DNA of 64,000 bases from Zooshikella harenae (GCF_018837975.1 NZ_JAGSOY010000024.1:1-64000), one strand, 5' to 3'; counted from the first letter of the stretch, positions 19,749 through 30,291 are shown. Translations and numbers: made by a program. Notes: generated by a model not told the origin, from the sequence alone.

Positions 19749-20729
19749 TTAAAAAATGCCTTTTTGTGCCAGCTGTTCCATTAATGCTGTGTGTGAGGGT
19801 AATAATAACCCAAGCTGCTTTGCTTCTGATAGGATAAAACCATTGATGTACATCAGTTCTGTTGGACGTTGGTGGGTAACGTCCATATAGGTTGAAGAGT
19901 AATTTTCAGCAGTTTGCTTTAGAACATGACAAACATGTTGAAAGAGAGGTTTTGTGAGAGCTATATGTTTGTTATCGAGTAGTTGCTCTGTTTCTTGACA
20001 CAGTTTTTCAACCCACTTTAATCGATTGGGACAGGTAAGTAGCTCGCCATTTTTACATGTAAATAAAACAGTTAAGCCGTTGATACAGGCATTGACTGCA
20101 AGTTTTTGCCAAAGAAGAGGCTGAATGTCCTTAATAAATGTTACTTGCTGGCCCTGTGCTATTAGTTGTTGTTGAAAAATAGCAGAAAAATGAGGGTTAG
20201 TTTCAGAGGTTGTATGCCAGGGACCAATAGCTGTCTGGCCAAAGCCTGCATGAACCACATGTAGGAAATCTGTAGTATAAGCCCCTTGAGTGGTTGAGCC
20301 ACACCAGAGTGTATGTATGGGGAACTGCTCTTTTACAGCTTGCTGGCTACCCATGCCATTTTGTAAAAGTAATATATGAGCTTGAGGGTGGAGAGTGTGC
20401 TGAACAGCGCTTAAGGCACTTAATGTATCTTGAGCTTTTGTGGTTACGATTAGCTTGAGAATAGGAGAAGAGTAATTTTGAATATTAGCAAGTCGACATT
20501 CACAAATGAAGGGAACATTCTGGGAGGCTTGTCGATAAGATAGCTTAGTGGTTATTAGGGCGGTACTCGAGCCATTGGTATATTGAAGGTAGCGTTCAGG
20601 CTTAGCTAAAATAATGCTATTCGGTGCGAGATCATACGCCCACAAGCACCCCATAGCACCACCACCTAAAATAAACCAAGGTGCTGCTTGGAAATGCTCA
20701 GGGGTGGAGGGAGCATTTGTTTTCGTCAT
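19749..20729 (-). CDS. panE: 2-dehydropantoate 2-reductase (ketopantoate reductase)
   Basis: This NADPH-dependent reductase of the PanE/ApbA family makes pantoate for coenzyme A synthesis. The N-terminal Rossmann motif is ILGGGAMGCLWAY. LLLQNGMGS is the usual central motif, and QPLLWQKLAVNACINGLT holds the catalytic Lys and Asn region. Length (326) is slightly long because of a short N-terminal lead. The start ATG overlaps the stop codon of the upstream response-regulator gene by one base (TAATG), so the two are coupled, an unusual pairing of vitamin synthesis with signalling. Paralogues of this family exist, so the exact substrate is probable, not certain. Confidence 0.85.
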   Translation of the reverse strand: MTKTNAPSTPEHFQAAPWFILGGGAMGCLWAYDLAPNSIILAKPERYLQYTNGSSTALITTKLSYRQASQNVPFICECRLANIQNYSSPILKLIVTTKAQDTLSALSAVQHTLHPQAHILLLQNGMGSQQAVKEQFPIHTLWCGSTTQGAYTTDFLHVVHAGFGQTAIGPWHTTSETNPHFSAIFQQQLIAQGQQVTFIKDIQPLLWQKLAVNACINGLTVLFTCKNGELLTCPNRLKWVEKLCQETEQLLDNKHIALTKPLFQHVCHVLKQTAENYSSTYMDVTHQRPTELMYINGFILSEAKQLGLLLPSHTALMEQLAQKGIF

Positions 20730-21715
20730 TACGTGGAGGATTTACTGGCTATTAGCTCTGGTTTCCAATGTGTAACTGTAATCATACCGGTTTCAAATGA
20801 CTTTGCTAACTGGCTACGTGCAATAACCAGAATTTGTTCTTGAGTAGGTAATTTTTGTTTGTTATCAGCTATACAAATACTGATGCCTACTTTGATAGAT
20901 AAATAGCCGACAGATGTTTTAAATGCTTTAAGGTTTAGTCCCGCATGAAGCCGTCTAAAACCTTTTACATTAAATGCTTCCAGGTCATCATGTGTCGTGA
21001 TGACTGCAAACTGTTCTTCTCCTGTTCGCGATAAAATATCCATTGGACGGATTAGCTGATGTAATCGGCGCGCCATACCGCGGATAATTTCTTGATAAAT
21101 AGCCAGGCCATATTTTTCTTGAATGTCTTTACCATTTTGGAGTGCGACTACGAGTAAGCAGCAAGCTGCTTCACGAGACTCAACATGTCGCAGTGCATCA
21201 CTCAACCGTTGCAGGCAGTAACGCAAATTACCCAGTCCGGTTAAAGGGTCAACCAGATTGCGCTTTTCCAGCACATTCATATTGTCAGTCAGCAGCTTAT
21301 TTTCTTCTAATAAGCGGTTTTGCATGGAAGAGATGCGGTCAGCTGCGAAAATTCTGGGTAGTAGTTGGTCATTCATAACGGACTTATTAATGAAATCATC
21401 TACACCCCGGTCAAATGCTTCTTTTAGTGCACTGACCCCTTCCTTCGCTGTAAGCAGCATGACATACGTAAAGTGATGTAAGTTACTGTCAAGTATACGC
21501 ACTTGATCTGTAAGCTCAAGCCCATCCATTTCAGGCATTAGCCAGTCAGCAATTAAAATATTGGCGGCTCGTTTTTCAAGTTGTTTTAAGGCTTCGTTAG
21601 CACTGCTGGCAAAACGAATATCTTTGAAACCGGCAGCCGTTAAGGCGCGTCCTATCATAATGCTACTGAACTTTGCATCATCGACCACAAGAATAGGGGT
21701 ATTCAGATTCGCCAT
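20729..21715 (-). CDS. response regulator with degenerate GGDEF domain
   Basis: This 328-residue protein has a receiver domain (1-120) with phospho-acceptor D57 in IADWLMPEMDG, the acidic pair in VVDDAK and K111. A helical linker follows and then a GGDEF-fold domain (about 150-315, DPLTGLGNLRY). The active-site loop reads GEEQF at 232-236 instead of GGDEF/GGEEF: the second Gly is lost and the last acidic residue is Gln. It is therefore probably not a normal diguanylate cyclase and may act as a c-di-GMP or GTP receptor or a protein-binding output. It is followed directly by panE, and the histidine kinase gene at 17537-19534 is a candidate partner. Confidence 0.85.
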   Translation of the reverse strand: MANLNTPILVVDDAKFSSIMIGRALTAAGFKDIRFASSANEALKQLEKRAANILIADWLMPEMDGLELTDQVRILDSNLHHFTYVMLLTAKEGVSALKEAFDRGVDDFINKSVMNDQLLPRIFAADRISSMQNRLLEENKLLTDNMNVLEKRNLVDPLTGLGNLRYCLQRLSDALRHVESREAACCLLVVALQNGKDIQEKYGLAIYQEIIRGMARRLHQLIRPMDILSRTGEEQFAVITTHDDLEAFNVKGFRRLHAGLNLKAFKTSVGYLSIKVGISICIADNKQKLPTQEQILVIARSQLAKSFETGMITVTHWKPELIASKSST

Positions 21716-22155
21716 AATATACTTCTTATGTACCGCTTTATTGTTGTTTACTTTAGAAAATGCTTGAGTATTCGTTTTACAATAGCTTAAGAGGCAGCAT
21801 AAACTGCTAAAATTCGACAGAAAAGCTGATTATTAAGATATAATAACAGGTCGTGATATCTGTCAAATTATTGTATTGGCTCTAAGTTTAGCCAATTTAC
21901 TGCTAGTTGGTGGAGCTATTTTTGCTTTTATTTTGTTAGTGCTGTGTAAATACTAGATTTGTATTATGTGTGCATTATATGGTGGATAGCACTTTGTAAA
22001 TGTTGTGCTGTCTGTTGCTTAATGGGTTCCTGTTGTGAATTGTTGAGCAAATTTATGGAATATCTTTGAGTCGTAGTAAAAGATTTTAGAACGACTGTTG
22101 GTTAATAGTTAGGTGTGTAGACCTTACTTTTATTTAGTGAATGGAGAAATAGTTA
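21716..22155. other. intergenic region between response regulator and yajQ
   Basis: About 440 A+T-rich bases between divergent genes. It must hold both promoters. The yajQ ribosome site (GGAG at 22142-22145) is at its right end. No other element is supported. Confidence 0.5.
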
Positions 22156-22638
22156 ATGCCTTCGTTTGATATTGTATCTGAGGTAGATTTGCATGAACTT
22201 AACAATGCGGTAGATCAAGCTAATCGAGAGCTGGATAAACGGTATGACTTTAGAGGTGTTGAGGCATCATATAAGCTGCAGGATGAGACTGTATCCCTTA
22301 CTGCTGATGCTGACTTTCAATTACAGCAAATGATTGACTTGCTACAAACCCGAATGGTTAAGCGTGGCATCGATATCAAGTGTCTTGAGGTTAAAGATCA
22401 CTATGGTTCTGGCAAGCAAGTGAAGCAAGATATCACTGTAAAGCAGGGCCTTGATAAAGATACATGTAAGAAAATTGTTAAGCTGGTAAAAGATGCAAAG
22501 TTGAAGGTTCAAGCATCAATTCAAGGAGATAAAGTACGAGTGACAGGGAAAAAGCGGGATGATTTGCAAGAAGCGATTGCTCTTCTGAAGGACGCTGATT
22601 TAGACCTGCCACTTCAGTACAATAACTTTAGGGACTAA
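22156..22638 (+). CDS. yajQ: YajQ family nucleotide-binding protein
   Basis: This 160-residue protein has the complete YajQ family sequence: [21 protein letters not shown] at the start, RYDFRGVE, and the end [10 protein letters not shown]. The family has two similar alpha-beta domains and binds nucleotides; some members (for example in Xanthomonas and Pseudomonas) bind c-di-GMP and act as transcriptional co-regulators. It is monocistronic, convergent with ampG, with a hairpin between them. In this window it is one of several c-di-GMP-linked proteins. Confidence 0.93.
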   Translation: MPSFDIVSEVDLHELNNAVDQANRELDKRYDFRGVEASYKLQDETVSLTADADFQLQQMIDLLQTRMVKRGIDIKCLEVKDHYGSGKQVKQDITVKQGLDKDTCKKIVKLVKDAKLKVQASIQGDKVRVTGKKRDDLQEAIALLKDADLDLPLQYNNFRD

Positions 22639-22667
22639 TAGCTGAATACCCATAACGAAGGGTAGTT

Positions 22668-22692
22668 AAGGGACACAGTGTTGTTGTCCCTT
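22668..22692. terminator. hairpin between convergent yajQ and ampG
   Basis: A perfect 8-bp stem AAGGGACA (22668-22675) / TGTCCCTT (22685-22692) with a 9-base loop. It lacks a good T-tract on either side, so it may be a weak bidirectional terminator. Confidence 0.5.
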
Positions 22693-22727
22693 GGTATGAT
22701 AACTGTTGATATCTTGTGGTGTTTAGT

Positions 22728-24041
22728 TTAAGTCGATTGTGATGCACTGACTGGTTTGGCCGCTAATGTATTCTCATCATCGGGTTGAGTTGGAGGCTTT
22801 GGGGCTGAATGAGTGGCTCCATTCCACGGCGCAATGTAAAAGAGTAGTAGCATGCCTGGAATAGCCAATACTGTGCAAAAGATAAAAAAGTGTGTCCAAC
22901 CTAACCACTCGGCAAAATAACCACTAAAGGTATTGAGTGTTGTACGCGGTAAAGCAGCTAATGCGGTAAATAAGGCAAACTGAGTGGCTGCATGCGCTTT
23001 ACTGGTTGTTTTTGCAATAAAGGCAACAGATGCTGCAGTGCCAAGACCAACACCTAGATACTCAAAACTGATTACAAGGGCAAGCAGCCATAAGTTTTTT
23101 TCAACCTCCGCTAACCATGCAAAACCAAAAATAGAGATTATTTGCACAAATCCGAAAAGCCAAAGTGATCGGTTGATACCGATGCGGATCATAATTAACC
23201 CACCCAGTAATCCTCCAAAAATCATTGGCCAAAGACCTGCGTGCTTTGCTATCAATCCAATTTCTGTAAGACTGTAGCCTTTGTCTAAGTAAAAAACAGT
23301 TGATAGTGCTGTTGCTAAATTATCTCCCAGTTTATAGAGCACCATAAAACTTAAAACAGCTAAAGCATAACGGAGTCCGTGGCGAGTAAAAAACTCATGA
23401 AATGGTTCAACGACGGCAGAGTGGAACGTTGGGCGAGGAGGAAGCTGGTGTTTGGGTTCAGCAATACTCAACGTGAGGCCAATACCTATCAGAAGAAATA
23501 AGGCAATGATTAAAAATACTGTTGACCAAGGGAGTGTATCTGCAAGAATCAGTGCTAAAGACCCAGGAATCAAACCAGAGAGGCGGTAGGTATTAATATG
23601 TAATGAGTTACCCAGGCCAAGCTCCTCATCAGGTAATATTTCCCGTCTATAAGCATCAATCACAATATCCTGGCTGGCACTAAAGAAGGCAATAGCCGTT
23701 GAAATTATAGCTACCCATATTAGGTCTGTTGGATCAACTAATGCGTAGCCGCAAACACATAGTAATAAGGCTATTTGAGAAATTAACATCCAACCACGAC
23801 GTAAACCCAGCCATGGTAATTTGACTGAGTCCATGATGGGGGACCAGATAAACTTCCAAGCATAAGGGATTTGTACAAGCGTTAATAAGCCAATTTCTTT
23901 GAGGCCTATACCCTCCGTACGAAGCCATGCAGGTAGCATGGAAATTAAAATATATAAGGGTAAGCCAGAAACTAAACCTGTAAATAGACAGATTAACATT
24001 CGGCGGTTAAGAATCGCTTGAAAAAAAGGCGTCATTTTCAT
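22728..24041 (-). CDS. ampG: AmpG-family muropeptide permease (MFS)
   Basis: This 437-residue inner-membrane transporter has about 12 hydrophobic segments and probably imports GlcNAc-anhydroMurNAc peptides from the periplasm with protons. Family features include LVSGLPLYILISMLPAWLR, IPYAWKFIWSPIMD and FFSASQDIVIDAYRREIL, which closely resemble AmpG. The C-terminal tail is hydrophilic. It completes, with ampD and ampE 5 kb away, a set of cell-wall recycling genes. It could be an AmpG paralogue with a different glycopeptide substrate. Confidence 0.88.
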   Translation of the reverse strand: MKMTPFFQAILNRRMLICLFTGLVSGLPLYILISMLPAWLRTEGIGLKEIGLLTLVQIPYAWKFIWSPIMDSVKLPWLGLRRGWMLISQIALLLCVCGYALVDPTDLIWVAIISTAIAFFSASQDIVIDAYRREILPDEELGLGNSLHINTYRLSGLIPGSLALILADTLPWSTVFLIIALFLLIGIGLTLSIAEPKHQLPPRPTFHSAVVEPFHEFFTRHGLRYALAVLSFMVLYKLGDNLATALSTVFYLDKGYSLTEIGLIAKHAGLWPMIFGGLLGGLIMIRIGINRSLWLFGFVQIISIFGFAWLAEVEKNLWLLALVISFEYLGVGLGTAASVAFIAKTTSKAHAATQFALFTALAALPRTTLNTFSGYFAEWLGWTHFFIFCTVLAIPGMLLLFYIAPWNGATHSAPKPPTQPDDENTLAAKPVSASQST

Positions 24042-24155
24042 TTATTAACCAAAACAACTTATGTATTGTGTTAATAATAATTTTAATACTGTTAATGGTC
24101 TTTAAAATTGTTATTAACACGATTTAAAAAAATATACAGCAATTGCCAAGCTGGC

Positions 24156-24476
24156 TTAAGCAGACTCTTCTGCGTGCCATTGGTAGCTGGACAATGGAAT
24201 CTTATCTGCAATAAACTTAATCCCTTCCGCTAATAATAATTGTTTCTGTTTGTTATATTGTGGACTGCTTTGGGGAAATGAAATTCTCCCTTTGCTATTA
24301 ATAACCCGGTGCCAAGGCAATCCAGAATGAGGGGGCAGTTGACTGAGTACACTACCCACCATACGGGAATGATTTTTTAGCCCTGCCATTCGGGCGACTT
24401 GGCCATATGTAGCCACTTTGCCCGTAGGAATCATACTGACCACTTGCCATATGCGCGCGTGTTTAGATACTTCCAT
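24156..24476 (-). CDS. alkyltransferase-like (ATL/MGMT-family) DNA-binding protein
   Basis: This protein of about 106 residues is the C-terminal, DNA-binding part of the O6-alkylguanine transferase family: VVSMIPTGKVATYGQVARMAG, RMVGSVLSQLP and PWHRVINSKGRISFP. The catalytic Cys of the PCHR motif is Trp (PWHR), so it cannot accept alkyl groups. It should bind alkylated guanine, flip it and hand the lesion to nucleotide excision repair, as ATL proteins do. I place the start at the ATG at 24476 (MEVSKHARIW); an ATG at 24521 adds 15 residues without family similarity. It is monocistronic. Confidence 0.87.
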   Translation of the reverse strand: MEVSKHARIWQVVSMIPTGKVATYGQVARMAGLKNHSRMVGSVLSQLPPHSGLPWHRVINSKGRISFPQSSPQYNKQKQLLLAEGIKFIADKIPLSSYQWHAEESA

Positions 24477-24629
24477 ACGTTGCTCTAATCGACATTTATT
24501 CACATTCACCTTGAACATCATAGATGATTCTTTACTCAGACTCTATGACAGACAAGGCTGGCACTAAAAAGTGTCACAGTAGTAATCAGTTGTAATCCTT
24601 AACTTAAGTGTAATAGTGTTAGTAAACGA

Positions 24630-25646
24630 ATGCATTTCTTAATTAAAAGCACTCTGGTGTCGTGTTTACTGGGAATGTCTTGCTTTGTGTTTGCAGACCG
24701 TCTTGAACTCAGTAATGGCGACCAAATTTCTGGAAAAATAAAATACCTTGATCAAGAAGTATTGGTGATTAGAACCCCTTATGCGACTATTCAGCTTAAC
24801 TGGTCCAAAGTAAAAAAAATTGAAACTAAAAAGCCTGTCACGATTCTTACGCAAAGTGGTGAAACCATTCATGGAAAGCTACTTGCTGATGGAAAAAATC
24901 ACACGTTACAGCAAGAAAATGGACAGCTTATTGAGTTTGCTGAGCTGCAGGGTATTGATCAAATGTACCCTCAGGAGAAAAATTCCAAGCCTCTGAAGTT
25001 TTCTGGTAAAGCGCGAGCATTTGCAGAACTTAAGGATGGTAACACTGAGTCAAAAGAGCTGAAGCTTGACCTTGATATGAGCCTGGTTCACGGTATGAAC
25101 CGGCATCGTTTTGAGTTTGAGTCTGAGCGTGCGGAAAAAAATGAGCGGTTAACAGAAGACAAGTTGGAAGCTAACTACAATTATGACCGCTTTTTGGATG
25201 AGCACTGGTTTGCTAACACCTACGTGTCTTACGAAGAAGATGGTTTGAAAAACCTCAATGAACGTACAACGCTAGGGTTTGGTTTAGGTTATCAGTTTTT
25301 CAATACTCCTTTACATCGATTTTCAGTTGAGGGCGGTTTGGCTCGTGTGTGGTCTCGTTATCGTGATGCGGGTGATAGCCATGTGGATGTATTTCGTTGG
25401 GCAACGGATTATGAGAAAGCAACCGTATTTCTTGATAAGTTATCCTTTTTCCACAAGCATGAGCTACTTATTCCTCGCACAGAAGGTAATAAGTTGCTAT
25501 TTGAGAGTGAAACAGGCTTAGAGTACAAATTACCCTACAATATATCTGCTGTTCTTCAATATGAATTAGACTATGATAATGAACCTGATGACGGAAAACA
25601 CAAGCGAGATTCTGCTGTTTCTGTCGGTCTAGGTTATTCGTGGTAA
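24630..25646 (+). CDS. DUF481 outer-membrane protein with signal peptide
   Basis: This 338-residue protein begins with a signal peptide (about 1-22, LVSCLLGMSCFVFA, cleavage before DRLEL). Residues 23-110 repeat a short beta motif (DRLELSNGDQISGKIKYLD, then TILTQSGETIHGKLLADG). Residues about 118-338 form a DUF481 beta-barrel with alternating strands and a terminal aromatic (GLGYSW), typical of outer-membrane insertion. Its function is unknown; relatives are sometimes called YdiY or salt-induced outer-membrane proteins. It is convergent with the SDR gene. Confidence 0.85.
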   Translation: MHFLIKSTLVSCLLGMSCFVFADRLELSNGDQISGKIKYLDQEVLVIRTPYATIQLNWSKVKKIETKKPVTILTQSGETIHGKLLADGKNHTLQQENGQLIEFAELQGIDQMYPQEKNSKPLKFSGKARAFAELKDGNTESKELKLDLDMSLVHGMNRHRFEFESERAEKNERLTEDKLEANYNYDRFLDEHWFANTYVSYEEDGLKNLNERTTLGFGLGYQFFNTPLHRFSVEGGLARVWSRYRDAGDSHVDVFRWATDYEKATVFLDKLSFFHKHELLIPRTEGNKLLFESETGLEYKLPYNISAVLQYELDYDNEPDDGKHKRDSAVSVGLGYSW

Positions 25647-25654
25647 TACTTATT

Positions 25655-25693
25655 GCCGACACCTGCCTTCTACACAAATGAAGGTGTGTCGGC
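25655..25693. terminator. strong hairpin between convergent genes
   Basis: Stem GCCGACAC (25655-25662) / GTGTCGGC (25686-25693) continues inward as CCTTC (25666-25670) / GAAGG (25680-25684). An overlapping alternative stem ACACCTGCC (25659-25667) / GGCAGGTGT (25691-25699) is also possible. It lies between the DUF481 gene and the SDR gene and has no clear T-tract; it is probably a bidirectional transcription stop. Confidence 0.55.
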
Positions 25694-25754
25694 AGGTGTA
25701 GCTTGCTTACTTTCTAAATACCTAACGTTTTATATCTAATCACCATTATGTGGG

Positions 25755-26516
25755 TCATAGTCGCATGGCCCCATCGACTTCAAGAACACGTCCTGAGAAG
25801 TAATCATTTGTGAAAATAAACTCGGCTGCCTGAGCGATATCCTGAGGGGTACCCATACGCTGAAGTGGAATCGCAGCCGTCATACGTTCCAAAGCCTCTG
25901 GCTTCATGCTTGCGGTCATATCAGTAGCGATAAAGCCTGGTGCTATAGCGCCGCAACGGATGCTATATCGAGCAAGCTCTTTGGCCCAGGTGGTTGTCAG
26001 TGCAATTACCCCTGCTTTTGCTGCGGCATAATTTGTTTGGCCAATGTTACCAGAGCGGGCAATGCTGGAAATGTTGATGATGACACCTGATGTTTGATGT
26101 TCAATCATGTGGGCTGCTACTTCCCTTCCGCATAAAAATACACCTGTTAAGTTGACATCAATAACAGATTGCCACTGTTCTAGGCTGAGCTTTTTGACGA
26201 TTTCACCATTTTTGACCTTTACCAACATGCCATCCCGGAGAATACCTGCATTATTGATAAGACCATCAATAGTGCCATGTTGATGTATAATATTTTTAAC
26301 AGCTTCTACAACATCGGCTTCCTTGGCGACATTAGCGGTATGAGTAGTCACCTTGATGCCTTTATCTTCACACTCATTGGCCGTTTGTGTTAGTAAGTCA
26401 GCATTTAAATCAACTAAGGCTATGTTCGCGCCCTGATTGGCTAAATGTAGAGCCATGGTTTTTCCTAAACCTTGGGCGCTACCAGTGATCATAATGGTGT
26501 GGTTTTTAAGTTCCAT
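25755..26516 (-). CDS. short-chain dehydrogenase/reductase (FabG-like)
   Basis: This 253-residue classical SDR uses NAD(P)H to reduce or oxidise a carbonyl/hydroxyl pair. Motifs are TGSAQGLGKTMAL (cofactor), NNAGIL, the catalytic Ser in NISSIARSG and the Y-x3-K pair in TNYAAAKAGVIALT. The end GRVLEVDGAMRL is like FabG/PhaB-type 3-ketoacyl reductases. GGGAG before the ATG supports the start. It stands alone with no acyl-chain partner genes, so the substrate is open (3-oxoacyl-ACP or -CoA most likely). Confidence 0.88.
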   Translation of the reverse strand: MELKNHTIMITGSAQGLGKTMALHLANQGANIALVDLNADLLTQTANECEDKGIKVTTHTANVAKEADVVEAVKNIIHQHGTIDGLINNAGILRDGMLVKVKNGEIVKKLSLEQWQSVIDVNLTGVFLCGREVAAHMIEHQTSGVIINISSIARSGNIGQTNYAAAKAGVIALTTTWAKELARYSIRCGAIAPGFIATDMTASMKPEALERMTAAIPLQRMGTPQDIAQAAEFIFTNDYFSGRVLEVDGAMRL

Positions 26517-26656
26517 GGTATTACTCCCTTAATCTGATTGTTCTTATGGGGGCTTCCTTCGTTTTCGATAAATGAATTTCGTAAACAAGTTGTCATACTA
26601 CGCAGGTTTTATGATGCCATCTACCCTTGTTGATAAGTGAAAGGGAGAGGAGCAGA

Positions 26657-27406
26657 ATGACATCAAGTGATTTAGAGCCGCTCAGAAAAGCAGAAGATGC
26701 TGCTTGCTATATGCTGTTAGGCTTCTTCCAAGGTGTATTATCAACGCAGTTAGCATCAGGCTATCCATTGGGATCTGTTGTCCCCTATTGCCTTGATGAA
26801 CAAGGTAGTCCGCTATTTTTGCTCAGTGATCTTGCCCAACATACTAAGAATATCAAGGCTAATCCAAAGGTTTCATTAACCCTTTACAGTCAAGGCCGTG
26901 GCGATATACAGCAACAGCCGCGCTTAAGTATTTATGGGCAAGTAAAGGCCATCTCCTTGGCTGATAAAAATGTAGAACGCTATTATCGACATTTCCCAAA
27001 TGCTCACTACTATTGCAGTGAGTTAGACTTCAACTTCTACCAGTTAGAGGTGCTTAAGGGGTATTATGTGGGTGGATTTGGTAAGGTCTACTGGTTAGGG
27101 GCTGAGATGTTTCAAAAGTCGTCGAAACTTTTTTCAGAACCTGAAGAATTTGCCTTACTGATAAAAATGAATGATTCCTTTAGCCACTTAATAGCTAAAT
27201 TGGTTATATCTAAACTACTTGCATCTAAATTAATAGTCACAACGCCTGATACGGAAAATGAGCGTGTGATGCTAGTAGGTATTGATACCTTAGGGTTTAC
27301 CATCCGATGGTTAGATGAGCTGCATCGCGTTTCCTTTCCAACTTCTGCTAACTTGCCTAGGGATGCCCAGCAGTTAATCACAACAATGATTAACGAATAT
27401 TGCTAG
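26657..27406 (+). CDS. HugZ-like / pyridoxamine 5'-phosphate oxidase-fold protein
   Basis: This 249-residue protein has a split-barrel flavin/heme-binding N-terminal domain (about 1-150: GVLSTQLASGYPLGSVVPYCLDE, LLSDLAQHTKNIKANPKVSL, GQVKAI). A DUF2470-type C-terminal domain follows (about 165-249). HugZ-family proteins degrade heme; others of this fold bind FMN. I choose the ATG at 26657, which has GGGAGAGG just upstream; the longer TTG reading at 26627 has none. It is monocistronic and divergent from the SDR gene. Heme degradation is an inference from the domain arrangement. Confidence 0.75.
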   Translation: MTSSDLEPLRKAEDAACYMLLGFFQGVLSTQLASGYPLGSVVPYCLDEQGSPLFLLSDLAQHTKNIKANPKVSLTLYSQGRGDIQQQPRLSIYGQVKAISLADKNVERYYRHFPNAHYYCSELDFNFYQLEVLKGYYVGGFGKVYWLGAEMFQKSSKLFSEPEEFALLIKMNDSFSHLIAKLVISKLLASKLIVTTPDTENERVMLVGIDTLGFTIRWLDELHRVSFPTSANLPRDAQQLITTMINEYC

Positions 27407-27530
27407 ATTTTAAGCTTTACCCCTTGAATTTGGGCAAAGCGTCGTCATTTAACAAAACAGCACCCTATGCATTATGCCAATGCCATGGTTAATTGCTGTA
27501 CACGTTAACAGTTAGTAAATGAGAGGGGTC

Positions 27531-28007
27531 ATGCGCATTTTATTGCTTTTATTCATTGTGGTACCCGTTATTGAAATGCTGGTGCTAATCAAAGTAGGTT
27601 CCTGGATAGGGGCATTGCCAACAGTAGGACTCGTGCTGTTAACTGCGGTTATTGGCCTGAATCTCTTACGTCAGCAAGGCTTTAGCACATTAATGCGTGC
27701 CCGCTCAAAACTGCAGGCAGGGGCGTTACCTGCTCAAGAAATGCTTGAGGGCATTGTCCTTGCGGTAGGAGGAGCCTTGTTATTAACACCTGGTTTTGTG
27801 ACTGATGCATTTGGTTTTTGCTGTCTGCTTCCTCTTACTCGGCGTGCGATGATTGCTGCACTACTTAGGTCTGGTAAGTTTATGGCATATACATCAACTT
27901 CGCATACCTCGCAGAGCTATTATCAGCAATCAGCTAAGCGTCCTCTAAATGGGGATGTGATTGATGGTGAGTTTCGTCGAGAAGATTCTAGTGAAGAAAA
28001 AAAATAA
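27531..28007 (+). CDS. fxsA: FxsA family inner-membrane protein
   Basis: This 158-residue membrane protein has hydrophobic segments at about 3-20, 25-45 and 75-100 and the family pattern VIEMLVLIKVGSWIGALPT, ending in a basic cytoplasmic tail. In E. coli, FxsA (YjeG) counters exclusion of phage T7 by the F-plasmid PifA; its normal role is unclear. I choose the ATG at 27531 because GAGAGGGG lies just before it; the ATG at 27519 overlaps that site. Being immediately upstream of groES-groEL is a conserved neighbourhood in many gammaproteobacteria. Confidence 0.9.
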   Translation: MRILLLLFIVVPVIEMLVLIKVGSWIGALPTVGLVLLTAVIGLNLLRQQGFSTLMRARSKLQAGALPAQEMLEGIVLAVGGALLLTPGFVTDAFGFCCLLPLTRRAMIAALLRSGKFMAYTSTSHTSQSYYQQSAKRPLNGDVIDGEFRREDSSEEKK

Positions 28008-28025
28008 ATTTTTTGGTGGGAACCA

Positions 28026-28053
28026 TTGAAATTAATTTTTGTGATCCCCATTA
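28026..28053 (+). promoter_or_regulatory. sigma-32 (heat-shock) promoter of groES-groEL
   Basis: A -35 element TTGAAA (28026-28031) and a -10 element CCCCATTA (28046-28053) are separated by 14 bases. This fits the RpoH consensus (CTTGAAA, 13-15, CCCCATNT) very well. It lies about 190 bases upstream of groES and just after fxsA. No CIRCE inverted repeat is seen, as expected for a gammaproteobacterium. Confidence 0.85.
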
Positions 28054-28245
28054 ATGGACACACGAATTTTAGAACTCAAGCAATGCTTACGAATTAAGCA
28101 CTTTAACAAAAGGCTTTAAGCTTGTTTTGAGTGAGTAACAGGCGCCCTGCAGAGGGATGGTGAATAGCTAGCTAATTGAATAGCGTTCACGCTTGGATAA
28201 CCTTGTTGAGCGTAACTCAGCGAATAGGTAAAAACTGGAGAGATA

Positions 28246-28542
28246 TTGATGAAAATCCGTCCGTTACACGAAAGAGTTGTTGTTCGTCGCCAAGAAGAAG
28301 AAAAGACAACTGCTGGCGGTATCGTGCTGCCTGGTAGTGCAGCAGAAAAGCCAAACCAAGGTGAGATTGTTGCTGTTGGTTCTGGTCGGATATTGGATAA
28401 CGGCGAAGTACGTCCTTTGAGCGTAAAAGTAGGCGATAAAGTAGTTTTTGGAAAATACGCTGATAGCAACACCATTAAAGTTGATGGCGAAGAACTCATC
28501 ATCATGAGTGAAAACGACATCTATGGTGTATTGGAAGGCTAA
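28246..28542 (+). CDS. groS: GroES co-chaperonin
   Basis: This 98-residue heptameric lid of the GroEL folding chamber is complete: [18 protein letters not shown], the mobile loop [13 protein letters not shown] and [17 protein letters not shown] at 28227-28232 is a little distant but the start is fixed by conservation. The first gene of the groESL operon, 83 bases before groEL and under the sigma-32 promoter at 28026-28053. Confidence 0.98.
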   Translation: MMKIRPLHERVVVRRQEEEKTTAGGIVLPGSAAEKPNQGEIVAVGSGRILDNGEVRPLSVKVGDKVVFGKYADSNTIKVDGEELIIMSENDIYGVLEG

Positions 28543-28612
28543 GTACAGTACTACACCATTCGCAGTTTTATTAAACGCTTATATTAATGGTTAATCGCAT
28601 TTAACGTTCTAA

Positions 28613-30262
<1,650 letters not shown>

Positions 30263-30291
30263 TTGCCTGCTTAATTAGCACCTATAAAAAA

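Noticed and set aside
28008-28245. CIRCE element for groESL
   Set aside because: No TTAGCACTC-N9-GAGTGCTAA dyad is found; GCACTTTAACAAAAGGCTTTAAGC-type sequence there is not a match, and the sigma-32 promoter explains regulation.
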